Positions 44,901 through 50,528 of a stretch of 64,000 bases of DNA are shown here, piece by piece. The translations under genes and the position numbers were made by a program. The notes beneath the pieces are model-generated. The model was not told the origin of the DNA, did no database searches, and was given only the letters and a program-made list of their open reading frames with translations. The stretch comes from Candidatus Aenigmatarchaeota archaeon (GTDB lineage Archaea; Aenigmatarchaeota; Aenigmatarchaeia; GW2011-AR5), in contig JACPAG010000005.1 in the NCBI GenBank assembly GCA_016180945.1, forward strand, positions 1 to 64,000, read 5' to 3'. The stretch's first letter is position 1; every line of letters begins with the position of its first letter.

Positions 44901-45212
44901 CATTTCGACAATTATAGGCGAGGCGTAAGTAAGGTCACGCGCCCTCGCTTCCATCGGCGTTATTTTGCGGACCGCGCCGTCCGCTTCCTTTATGCTCGGT
45001 TTCGGTATCCGGACCTTCCCTAGCTTGATTTTGAATTCCGCCAGCTCGGGGGTTTCCAGCTCTATTTCTCCTATCTCATCTATGATTTTCTGGACGCGCA
45101 TGTCCACGAATTCGTCGAACGATTTTATCTGGTGGTCCACAAAGCCCATGGAATTCTTGAAGGCATTAAGAAGCACGCCGTACTTTCTTGTATTATCATT
45201 TTCAGACTTCAT
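41925..45212 (-). CDS. rpoB: DNA-directed RNA polymerase subunit B (unsplit)
   Basis: A 1095-aa second-largest subunit encoded as one gene, whereas many euryarchaeal genomes split it into B'' and B'. Recognisable are HATHWGRLCAEETPEG, GYNMEDGIVFNKSSVERG, GDKFASRHGQKGVIALIMPQ and a C-terminal zinc site CIRCG...CPVCKK. The start is set by the leader element GGGGAGT. Downstream are a family D repeat and rpoA1. Confidence 0.97.
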   Translation of the reverse strand: MKSENDNTRKYGVLLNAFKNSMGFVDHQIKSFDEFVDMRVQKIIDEIGEIELETPELAEFKIKLGKVRIPKPSIKEADGAVRKITPMEARARDLTYASPIIVEMIPIINGVEQEPQEVKLGDLPVMVKSKLCILNGLSPEQLIEEGEDTSDPGGYFIINGTERAIVMMEEVLSNRPVVETKADYETARINSESSGFVQRHLIERKGGIVTISFANLKKLPVVILLRALGMETDKEIIESISTKEQEMQEMYFNLYEFDVKTVEEAKESIGEKMKIPQKEYRDKRVNDILDKYLLPHLGQDKKNRKEKALYLAKVVRKIVRLGLAKIKEQDIDHYGNKRLRMVSDFLEILFRSILLGKYGLVSRIVYSYQKLVKRGKLPTIKSIVESDYLTKRIVSHMATGQWVGGRTGVCQRLERTNYIRMIAHLRNVISPLSASQEHFEARALHATHWGRLCAEETPEGVNIGLRKYLAAMAIISDTAKEKDKELLLEMVKKETSAEGGTIFFDGAVVGVTDKPEHLVKKIREKRRLGLLNPLINVALVPEFEEVHINADSGRLQRPLIVVENGKAKLEDKHLGQLQKGEITWNDLVKEGAIEYLDAEEENNALVAVSDEELGKEHTHLEINPGVILGLSASFVPFSPHNRGDRVNFGAKMSGQALGIYASNFLARPDTKADVLLYPQLPLINTVPGKELDIESHPQGQNVVIAIMSYKGYNMEDGIVFNKSSVERGVGRSYFFRNYATEEKKYWGIEKDEIKIPDKSISGYRTEEAYANLAKDGIVNREIAVASGDVLVGKVSPLRFFGPVESFMVETENRRETSETIRRGEEGVVDNIFITETASGNKLVKIAVRSERVPELGDKFASRHGQKGVIALIMPQESLPFTPGGVVPDILLNPHAIPSRMTIGQLLEIVGAKASSLGGEQIDGSAFSGITEKTLRAALKELGFRDDGKEAMYDGISGKMYDAQILVGPCYYQKLHHMVANKMQARARGPVTLLTKQPTAGRVKQGGLRLGEMEKDCLIAHGASLLLKERFSSDKYSVPVCIRCGLVAIEDRVKGKKYCPVCKKSDISDVDISYAFKLMLDELKCLGIYPKINPVE

Positions 45213-45250
45213 ACTCCCCTCTCCCCTAAGCTTCGCTTAGTCGAGCGCCA
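45213..45250 (-). promoter_or_regulatory. Structured 5' leader element of rpoB
   Basis: Minus strand: TGGCGCTCGA, stem CTAAGC-GAA-GCTTAG, then GGGGAGAGGGGAGT and the ATG; the GGGGAG is doubled. The identical stem occurs at 58941-58981. A hairpin array lies directly upstream (45260-45308). Confidence 0.78.
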
Positions 45251-45259
45251 GATAACATT

Positions 45260-45308
45260 CGAAGAACCAAAAGGTTCTTCGATGCATCAAAAGGCTATTG
45301 CCTTTTGC
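45260..45308. repeat. Two-hairpin array upstream of rpoB
   Basis: Hairpins with arms CGAAGAACC and CAAAAGGC, joined by GATGCAT. It lies between two copies of the leader element. Confidence 0.85.
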
Positions 45309-45338
45309 TTGTAATTTTTGGTCGCTCTGCTCCCCACT

Positions 45339-45379
45339 CCCCTTTTGCTATTGCAAAATCTGTTCCGAGTCGAGTGCCA
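45339..45379 (-). promoter_or_regulatory. Orphan copy of the 5' leader element between rpoH and rpoB
   Basis: Minus strand: TGGCACTCGACT, a short spacer, stem TTTTGC-AATA-GCAAAA, then GGGGAGTGGGGAG. No start codon follows closely; instead the rpoB leader comes about 90 bases later. Two leaders are thus arranged in tandem. Confidence 0.65.
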
Positions 45380-45412
45380 CATGCCGCTATCAATTATCAT
45401 TGAAAATATTCG

Positions 45413-45661
45413 TCAGACAACAACGCGGTAATAAAAATACTCGCCCACGCCGGGGTCGTTCCTTGTTATTTTTATTACGTCTCCTTTCTTTGCAGCAAGC
45501 TTCTTCGCCGCCGGGTCGTCCTGCCTTATTCGCGGAAGCTGCTTTAGACCGATGTTAAATTGCTTGAGAAACGATGCTTTCTCGTCCTCGCTCATGACCT
45601 CCTGCTTCGGCACAAGCTGCGACTCAAAAATATTAAATTCGATTTCTTGCTCTTCAGGCAT
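45413..45661 (-). CDS. rpoH: DNA-directed RNA polymerase subunit H
   Basis: An 82-aa RpoH (C-terminal Rpb5 domain), part of the lower jaw. Family features: FESQLVPKQEVMSEDEK, LPRIRQDDPAAKKLAAKKGD and GEYFYYRVVV at the C-terminus. I start at MPEEQEIEFNIF (45661); a longer frame reads into the hairpin array at 45686-45731. It heads the rpoH-rpoB-rpoA1-rpoA2 row and lies downstream of tRNA-Lys. Confidence 0.93.
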   Translation of the reverse strand: MPEEQEIEFNIFESQLVPKQEVMSEDEKASFLKQFNIGLKQLPRIRQDDPAAKKLAAKKGDVIKITRNDPGVGEYFYYRVVV

Positions 45662-45685
45662 GAGTGTAAACCTTTTTCTCTTACA

Positions 45686-45731
45686 CGAAGAACCTTCGGT
45701 TCTTCGGTACAGAAAGAGCTTAGCTCTTTCT
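45686..45731. repeat. Two-hairpin array upstream of rpoH
   Basis: Hairpins with arms CGAAGAACC (loop TTC) and AGAAAGAGC, joined by a short GTA-type linker, about 25 bases before the rpoH start. This is a further copy of the recurrent hairpin words. Confidence 0.8.
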
Positions 45732-45824
45732 TGTATCAACCCACTTCCCTTAAGGAGAATATTATTTTTCATTTCTTTTGGGGTAAACCCTAGACCTTTT
45801 CTTTCTAAGAAAAGGGATTGGGTA

Positions 45825-46042
45825 TGGGCCCGACGGGATTCGAACCCGCGACACCCGGCTTTCTACAACCCAGGTGCCGCTGCCATGCTGTCACCATGGG
45901 CATATGCTCAAACAAGAAAACAATTCCCTAAAAATATTATAATTTTTCTTGTTTGGCATATGTGAAACAAGCTATAAAATTCCATTTATTTGCTTGTTTC
46001 ACTTTAAAAGGCCGATGCTCTACCAGGCTGAGCTACAGGCCC
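45825..46042 (-). tRNA. tRNA-Lys (UUU) with a 144-nt anticodon-loop intron
   Basis: Acceptor halves GGGCCTG (46042-46036) and CGGGCCC (45832-45826) pair, and the discriminator is A. D-arm GCTC...GAGC, anticodon stem TCGGC/GCCGG and T-arm GCGGG-TTCGAAT-CCCGT are all intact. The anticodon loop spliced as CTTTTA+A gives UUU. The intron spans about 45861-46004 at the canonical 37/38 site (one-base uncertainty). It contains two large hairpins (CAAACAAGAAA arms and GTGAAACAAGC arms) of the family B type. Only one base separates this gene from tRNA-Asp. Confidence 0.9.
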
Positions 46043-46043
46043 G

Positions 46044-46212
46044 CGCCTCGGCCGGGATTTTCAGCTGTGCTGAAAAGCTTGACGAAGCTTTGCTCCAGTC
46101 ACAGATTTGAACCCGGGTCGCCGCCGGTCTATGGTTTTCTTTTCCAGGGTTTTCTTTTCTGAAAAGAAAAGCCTTGACAGGGCTGCATGCTAGGCCACTA
46201 CACCACCGAGGC
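46044..46212 (-). tRNA. tRNA-Asp (GUC) with two introns, one in the T-arm
   Basis: Acceptor GCCTCGG (46212-46206) pairs with CCGAGGC (46051-46045); the discriminator is G. The D-arm region GTGTAGTGGCCTAGCAT is typical of archaeal tRNA-Asp. Anticodon loop CTGTCA+C after removal of a 48-nt intron (46127-46174) at site 37/38; anticodon stem CAGCC/GGCGG has one mismatch. The T-arm CCGGG-TTCAAAT-CCCGG forms only if a second 48-nt stretch (about 46057-46104) is removed, at or near 60/61. Each inserted segment can fold into a hairpin. A leader element abuts the 5' end. Confidence 0.9.
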
Positions 46213-46246
46213 TCCCCTTTTTGCTATGGCAAAAAGTCGAGTGCCA
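46213..46246 (-). promoter_or_regulatory. Structured leader element abutting the 5' end of tRNA-Asp
   Basis: Minus strand: TGGCACTCGA, stem CTTTTTGC-CATA-GCAAAAAG, then GGGGA, with the first base of tRNA-Asp next. The only copy in front of an RNA gene, so the element cannot serve translation alone. Confidence 0.72.
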
Positions 46247-46352
46247 TATTATTAAAAATATTAATTGATAGTCTGAAAGCTAGTTTAGCAAATAATCTAC
46301 TCGAAAGAATTACCGGCAGCAAGGATATCACACGACTAATATGAATATGAAT

Positions 46353-46468
46353 GTCAGCAACGCCGTGTTTTTCCCTGACCTTCGTCCAGTACTCAACACA
46401 TCGCTGGAGAGCTTGACTTCCAAGTTCGAGATGGGTTTGGGTATAGCCTCTCCGCTCTGGTCGCCAAC
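46353..46468 (-). rRNA. 5S ribosomal RNA
   Basis: The minus strand reads a 116-nt 5S rRNA: 5' GTTGGCGAC pairs with 3' GTTGCTGAC (helix I). The centre contains the conserved CCCATCTCGAAC, GGAAGTCAAGCTC and AGTACTGG segments. No 16S or 23S gene is nearby, so 5S is unlinked, followed downstream by tRNA-Asp and tRNA-Lys. A TATA-like CTTTAAATT lies about 26 bases upstream. Confidence 0.92.
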
Positions 46469-46489
46469 CTCTATATTACTATGCGATAG

Positions 46490-46498
46490 GAATTTAAA
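46490..46498 (-). promoter_or_regulatory. TATA box of the 5S rRNA gene
   Basis: Minus strand CTTTAAATT, centred about 26 bases before the 5S 5' end, the expected distance for an archaeal promoter. Confidence 0.6.
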
Positions 46499-46583
46499 GA
46501 TTTTTACAGGCAGCAATCACGATTATATCCAGTTCACACACCTATTTATCAATTTTTAAATATCTGCGATTTCAAGTATATCT

Positions 46584-47069
46584 ATGCAAAAGAAAATTAT
46601 TGTTTTGGCTGTCATTATAGTTCTTGCTGCTGTTATCAGCTATTTCTATTTCGGCATCGTGTCGCCTGTTGTTCCAAAGCCACTTGTTTCAAAGCCTGTA
46701 CTGGCTGAAAATCAGGAAATAAAAACAGAGCACGTCAATTATGTCGTCAACGAGCTTGGGGCTTACAAACTGCATCCTTCCCTGTCAGGAGAGCCGGCTG
46801 AAATAGAAGTCGTGTCCGCCGGCAAGTTATTTACAATAACAACGCAGGACGGAAAGACTGCCACGAAAGAAGGGAAGGCGGCAAATCCTGATATAAGAAT
46901 AACGGCTCCTCCAGCCGCCTTCGTCAGACTTTTTTCCGCTGCAGACATAACGGCAGAAATATCGAAGCTGTATAGCGACGGATTGATAGAAGTTGCACTT
47001 TTGAAAGACCAGGCAACGCTGGCGCTGAAAGGATACAAAGGAATTTATGACGAACTGCAGCAGAAGTGA
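46584..47069 (+). CDS. Membrane-anchored small protein, 161 aa
   Basis: One N-terminal transmembrane helix (residues 5-27, IIVLAVIIVLAAVISYFYFG) followed by a soluble domain of about 130 residues outside or inside the membrane. The domain (LHPSLSGEPAEIEVVSAGKL, then TTQDGKTATKEGKAANPDIR and LKGYKGIYDEL) has the look of an SCP2-like fold, but I cannot confirm it. Transcribed away from 5S. TTTTTAAATATC upstream is a TATA candidate. Confidence 0.65.
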   Translation: MQKKIIVLAVIIVLAAVISYFYFGIVSPVVPKPLVSKPVLAENQEIKTEHVNYVVNELGAYKLHPSLSGEPAEIEVVSAGKLFTITTQDGKTATKEGKAANPDIRITAPPAAFVRLFSAADITAEISKLYSDGLIEVALLKDQATLALKGYKGIYDELQQK

Positions 47070-47074
47070 ATCTC

Positions 47075-47158
47075 ACGCCTCTAAAGAGGCGTGCGTCCCT
47101 TTCGTTTCGCTCTATATCCATCACACGCTTGAAAGCATGTGCGTTGCGAAACGAAAGT
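47075..47158. repeat. Palindromic element, two hairpins
   Basis: CACGCCTCTAAAGAGGCGTG is a perfect 20-bp hairpin. It is followed by a larger inverted repeat with CTTTCGTTTCGC/GCGAAACGAAAG arms (12 bp) enclosing a smaller hairpin. The position between two convergent genes would suit a terminator or a mobile palindrome. Confidence 0.7.
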
Positions 47159-47164
47159 AAAGAA

Positions 47165-48304
47165 CTAATTTTTTCTATAATGTGCACTAGATGCGAGATG
47201 TCTTTGGTAAGCTGTTCCGCATGCCTCCTCGAAACGTCTTCTTTCGGGTCCTTCGACAGAGAGCGGATCTATCAAAGCTGTCCTGTACTGCACCAGACCT
47301 GGAACGTCTATGCTGGGTGCGTTCCAAAGTGTGTTTCTTTTAGGAGAAGCCCCCAGAAGTCTCATGGGCTCATCGACATATCCCCATAACACCCCGGCCT
47401 TCCGTTGCCGCCACACGGATGACTTTTTTGAGGTTGGCATTCCTTGGTCAATTTGCAGATAACCATGTTTATGTAACCATGAAATTATTTGTTGCGTATA
47501 CGAAACTGAGTAATTAACCGTGTCTGCTGTTTGCCTAATTGTCATTGGTGTTTGCTGCAAGGCACTCAATACAGCATGTGCAGCTTCTCTGCTATAAAAT
47601 GAAGTGTTATCTGGTAAGATTTTAGAAATGGCTGCGTATATATTTTGTTCTGTCGGATGCTTCGCTCTATAGTCAATAAAGCCTCTTTCTGACAAGCGAT
47701 GCGCTGCCTCGCCACACCTCCTAAAAGCATAGCTTTCTGCTGTACCATCGTTATCAACCAACCCGCACTGCCTCATAAACCTGCTCAAAGAGAAACCCGG
47801 TCGGGTATTTGCCATCTGTACCATTAAGAATGAAATTACCGGTGCACTTAAGCCTCCTGCATATACGGAATTTCCGAACACAGAAGCCATATCGTCTAAT
47901 TCCGGATCAGCACCCGCATAAACGCCCTGAACAGCAAACAAATCTCCTACCATCTGGCCTAATAGTGTTTTTGAAAATATAGACGGACCGCCATTTCTGC
48001 GCTCATCTATAAATTTAGGGGCCTGTGAAAGCACACCGGCATGTCTTCGTAACTGCTGCCTAACTGCATCATTGTGCTGTGTATTCAATAACCCTCTTTC
48101 TTCTCTTGCCATATCAGCTATAGTTGAAGAACCATTAGTCGAAATTGTGGTAATGCATTTGGAGGCATTTGCAAAAATCTCCCCGACAGCCTGATTCAAG
48201 ACAGCAGCTAATGTCGCGTCCCCTATTTCATCGTCCAGCCTTTGCTCTAACTGTGCTAAAGAATTACCGGCGAATGAAAGCACATCTGAGGTTTTGGTTA
48301 ACAT
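47165..48304 (-). CDS. Orphan protein with a winged-helix-like segment, 379 aa
   Basis: Not recognised. Mostly helical. Residues about 245-290 (MTIRQTADTVNYSVSYTQQI, then ISWLHKHGYLQID) read as an HTH with a wing, so DNA binding is possible. The C-terminus is basic and arginine-rich. It belongs to the orphan class (A/T-rich third positions). Confidence 0.6.
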   Translation of the reverse strand: MLTKTSDVLSFAGNSLAQLEQRLDDEIGDATLAAVLNQAVGEIFANASKCITTISTNGSSTIADMAREERGLLNTQHNDAVRQQLRRHAGVLSQAPKFIDERRNGGPSIFSKTLLGQMVGDLFAVQGVYAGADPELDDMASVFGNSVYAGGLSAPVISFLMVQMANTRPGFSLSRFMRQCGLVDNDGTAESYAFRRCGEAAHRLSERGFIDYRAKHPTEQNIYAAISKILPDNTSFYSREAAHAVLSALQQTPMTIRQTADTVNYSVSYTQQIISWLHKHGYLQIDQGMPTSKKSSVWRQRKAGVLWGYVDEPMRLLGASPKRNTLWNAPSIDVPGLVQYRTALIDPLSVEGPERRRFEEACGTAYQRHLASSAHYRKN

Positions 48305-48339
48305 TCTTCTGAAGTAAAGCGTTAGTCTTTATATGTTTA

Positions 48340-48440
48340 TAGTTCTACAAGGAAATAAACAAGATATTACTTCCTTGTGAACTATATGTGAAACCACAAA
48401 TTCTTGTCGGTATTCTTTTGTGGTTTCACTATAAGAGCAG
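48340..48440. repeat. Palindromic double-hairpin element (family B)
   Basis: ACAAGGAA ... TTCCTTGT hairpin, then a long inverted repeat with GTGAAACCACAAA-type arms ending TTTTGTGGTTTCAC. Same architecture as 3596-3735, with paired substitutions in the stems. It lies just upstream of the acyl-CoA dehydrogenase gene. Confidence 0.75.
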
Positions 48441-48464
48441 TCAATTATCTGTTCCGGCGATTAG

Positions 48465-49643
48465 ATGGATTTTCAATTCACACCTACAGAATCCGCTTTG
48501 CGCAGAGAGGTAGCCGCCTTCGTTAGGCACGAATGGCCACAGCGTTATGATCCCACTAGCCTCTGGGTTGCCTCCTACGATGTTGGCGACGCGGAGGTTC
48601 AAGAATACGTCCGCGAGTTCACCCGAAAAGTAGCCAAGAAAGGCTGGTGGACCATGCACTGGCCAAAGGAGTACGGTGGGAGTGATGCACCGTTGAGCAC
48701 GCAGATAGCTTATCGTGAGGCTATGGCTCGTGCTGGAGCGCCTGTGGCTGTGCCGGGCTACGAAGCCGAAATACTTATGCGGCACGGGAGTCCGCAGCAA
48801 AAGCGACATTTTCTGCCTCTAATAGCCAGCGGAGAGTTGCTTCGCTGGTCGCAAGGTTACAGCGAACCTGATGCTGGTTCTGACCTAGCGAGCATTCAGA
48901 CCCGCGCTGTCCGCGACGGTGATGATTTCATTATTACGGGACAGAAGACCTGGAACAGCGACGGCCTCTGGGCAGACTGGGGGCACTACATGGCACGGAC
49001 AGATCCAAACGTTCCTAAGCACAGAGGCATTTCATATTTCATCATCGACATGCATTCTCCTGGCATCAGCATACGACCAATCTATGACGGTCTTGGTCGT
49101 CAGCGCTGGAGCGAAGTCACTTTAGATAATGTACGTGTACCCAAAGAACATCTGATCGGAGATGAGAATCGGGGTTTTTATACTGCAATGGAAACCCTAT
49201 CCATTGAGAGAGCCCAGATAGAAGTTCCTGCGCGGCGTCTCTGTTTTCTGGAAGGTTTTATCGACTATGCTATTAGCCGTAATACGCCTCTAATACAAGA
49301 TCCTGTTGTAAGGAACAGATTAGCTGATCTTCGTACACGAATTGAAGCATCCCGCATGCTTTGCTATCGGGTTGCATGGATGCAAAACAAGGGACTGCCA
49401 ACCGTTAGTGAATCTTCCATGGTAAAGGTTATGAATGATGAGCTGGGTGCAGATGTCTATAGGACCATTGCTTCACTTTTAGGTGATACTGCTATGTTCT
49501 TGCCTCGCTCCAGTCCACTGTCTCGTGTCAACGGTTTTGCGGGCGTAAACGCCTGGCTGGCACCAGCCCTCCGCCTAGCAGGTGGCAGTGACGAAGTACA
49601 GCGCAATATCATTGCCGAAAGAGATCTTGGCTTGCCTCGTTAG
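48465..49643 (+). CDS. Acyl-CoA dehydrogenase
   Basis: A 392-aa flavoenzyme of the ACAD family that introduces a double bond into acyl-CoA thioesters. Family motifs: YSEPDAGSDLASIQTRA (flavin/substrate loop), ITGQKTWNSDG, FIIDMHSPGISIRP and the C-terminal RLAGGSDEVQRNIIAERDLG. Full length. Codon use and GC look richer than its neighbours and the closest style is bacterial. It is flanked by a palindromic repeat (5') and a MITE (3'). No other beta-oxidation gene is nearby, so an isolated horizontal acquisition is likely. Confidence 0.9.
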   Translation: MDFQFTPTESALRREVAAFVRHEWPQRYDPTSLWVASYDVGDAEVQEYVREFTRKVAKKGWWTMHWPKEYGGSDAPLSTQIAYREAMARAGAPVAVPGYEAEILMRHGSPQQKRHFLPLIASGELLRWSQGYSEPDAGSDLASIQTRAVRDGDDFIITGQKTWNSDGLWADWGHYMARTDPNVPKHRGISYFIIDMHSPGISIRPIYDGLGRQRWSEVTLDNVRVPKEHLIGDENRGFYTAMETLSIERAQIEVPARRLCFLEGFIDYAISRNTPLIQDPVVRNRLADLRTRIEASRMLCYRVAWMQNKGLPTVSESSMVKVMNDELGADVYRTIASLLGDTAMFLPRSSPLSRVNGFAGVNAWLAPALRLAGGSDEVQRNIIAERDLGLPR

Positions 49644-49662
49644 ACTAAAGAGCCAAAGAACT

Positions 49663-49761
49663 GGCTTTGTTGAAAAAGTCGTGTGCATCTATCTGATGCA
49701 CACATACGGGTAACCCATTGATGTCAAAAGACTGTCAATGGGTTTCTTTTTCAACAAAGCC
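49663..49761. mobile_element. 99-bp MITE with IS5/IS903-like ends and 9-bp target duplication
   Basis: Perfect 16-bp terminal inverted repeats GGCTTTGTTGAAAAAG / CTTTTTCAACAAAGCC. The same 9-bp sequence CAAAGAACT flanks both ends (49654-49662 and 49762-49770). Inside are two further hairpins (GTGTGCATC arms and AACCCATTGA arms). No coding capacity. The terminal sequence and 9-bp duplication resemble the IS903 group of the IS5 family from memory; a transposase for it is not in the window. Confidence 0.85.
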
Positions 49762-49807
49762 CAAAGAACTCAAAGTTTTATATATACCCATAACTAATTC
49801 TATCAAA

Positions 49808-50129
49808 CCCGCGATAGCTCAATAAGCTCCTTTTTCTTTGGAAGAAAAAGTAGCTTGTCTTCGAAAAGCAAAGCATTTGGAGAATCAAAGATTCTCCGAT
49901 GCATCAATGAGCTTCGCTCATTGCTTGCTTTTCGGGACATCAGAAACCGCAAGGTTTCTGCTTGCAGTCAAAAAGAACGGGAAAGGAGCTGGATAAGGTT
50001 GCCCCTGCCTAGGCAATTATAGAGCACCGCGCTGTAGCTTAGCACTGCGTCAGTCTATCGTCGTGCTATAAATCAGTGAGTGTTCGTACAGAAACGCGGG
50101 GGTTCTGAGTTCAAATCTCAGTCGCGGGA
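49808..50129 (+). tRNA. tRNA-Tyr (GUA) with an anticodon-loop intron and large D-loop intron(s)
   Basis: Acceptor CCCGCGA/TCGCGGG with C1-G72 (typical of archaeal tRNA-Tyr), discriminator A. Anticodon stem CCGCG/CGCGG, loop CTGTAG+A. T-arm CTGAG-TTCAAAT-CTCAG. A 56-nt intron (50038-50093) sits at 37/38; its TACAG can pair with CTGTA. Between the D-stem halves GCTC (49817-49820) and GAGC (50022-50025) lie 201 nt. Removal of a large intron (from about 49824 to 49995) and of an 18-nt hairpin (about 50000-50017) would leave a normal D-loop, so three introns are possible. Confidence 0.85.
49858..49964. repeat. Hairpin array inserted in the tRNA-Tyr D-loop intron
   Basis: Hairpins with arms GGAGAATC, CAATGAGC and CAGAAACC, the first two enclosed by an outer CGAAAAGC/GCTTTTCG stem, with GATGCAT between. 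The homologous intron of tRNA-Thr (54728-54795) lacks this block but matches on both sides. CTTG occurs at both junctions. An inverted relative is at 62994-63070. Confidence 0.85.
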
Positions 50130-50145
50130 TTTTCTTTATACTCGG

Positions 50146-50272
50146 AATACCACGCATGAAACAGTGAATAAAACCGTGGTATTCCTGTATAAACAAATCC
50201 ACAAATCTGTTAATTTCAAAGAAATACCACCACATTTATGGTGGATTATGTTTATATTTCCCGAAAGAAATA
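50146..50272. repeat. Palindromic element family C after tRNA-Tyr
   Basis: A hairpin with GGAATACCACG/CGTGGTATTCC arms, then TGTATAAACA, then ATCCAC...GAAATACCACCACATTTATG. The second half matches the element at 54520-54676 (in the other orientation). It begins about 15 bases after the tRNA 3' end. Confidence 0.65.
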
Positions 50273-50281
50273 CATATAACT

Positions 50282-50509
50282 ATGGGGCGCAACTTGCCGG
50301 GCAAGAGCCGTACCGAAGCCGGCCAGGTAGGGAAATTCATCGTCGCCATTATTGTGCTGGTGCCTCTTCTGGCCTTCATCATGGAAGTTTTAAAGCCCGG
50401 GTCTGTTTTTAGCTTCATAGCCGGCAACTGGATATGGGGTTTTGTAATTGTAGCAATTATAGTCGCTATTGCAGCGGTTAAAAACAAGCTGGAAGGCAGT
50501 ACTGTATAA
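50282..50509 (+). CDS. Small two-TM membrane protein, 75 aa
   Basis: After a short basic start (MGRNLPGKSRTEAGQVGK) come two hydrophobic helices separated by a PGS turn. No family recognised; it resembles small archaeal two-helix proteins such as that at 10238. The family C repeat ends about 10 bases upstream. Confidence 0.6.
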   Translation: MGRNLPGKSRTEAGQVGKFIVAIIVLVPLLAFIMEVLKPGSVFSFIAGNWIWGFVIVAIIVAIAAVKNKLEGSTV

Positions 50510-50528
50510 GCAGGCGGCAAGTACACTG

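Noticed and set aside
45825..46042. Reading this tRNA as tRNA-Tyr because GTAGA appears at the 3' intron end
   Set aside because: With the pairing stems fixed (TCGGC/GCCGG) the seven-base loop is CTTTTAA, which gives UUU (Lys), and the body matches archaeal tRNA-Lys.
49663..49761. Reading the 99-bp palindrome after the acyl-CoA dehydrogenase as a transcription terminator
   Set aside because: A perfect 9-bp target duplication and 16-bp terminal repeats identify a MITE; any terminator role would be secondary.
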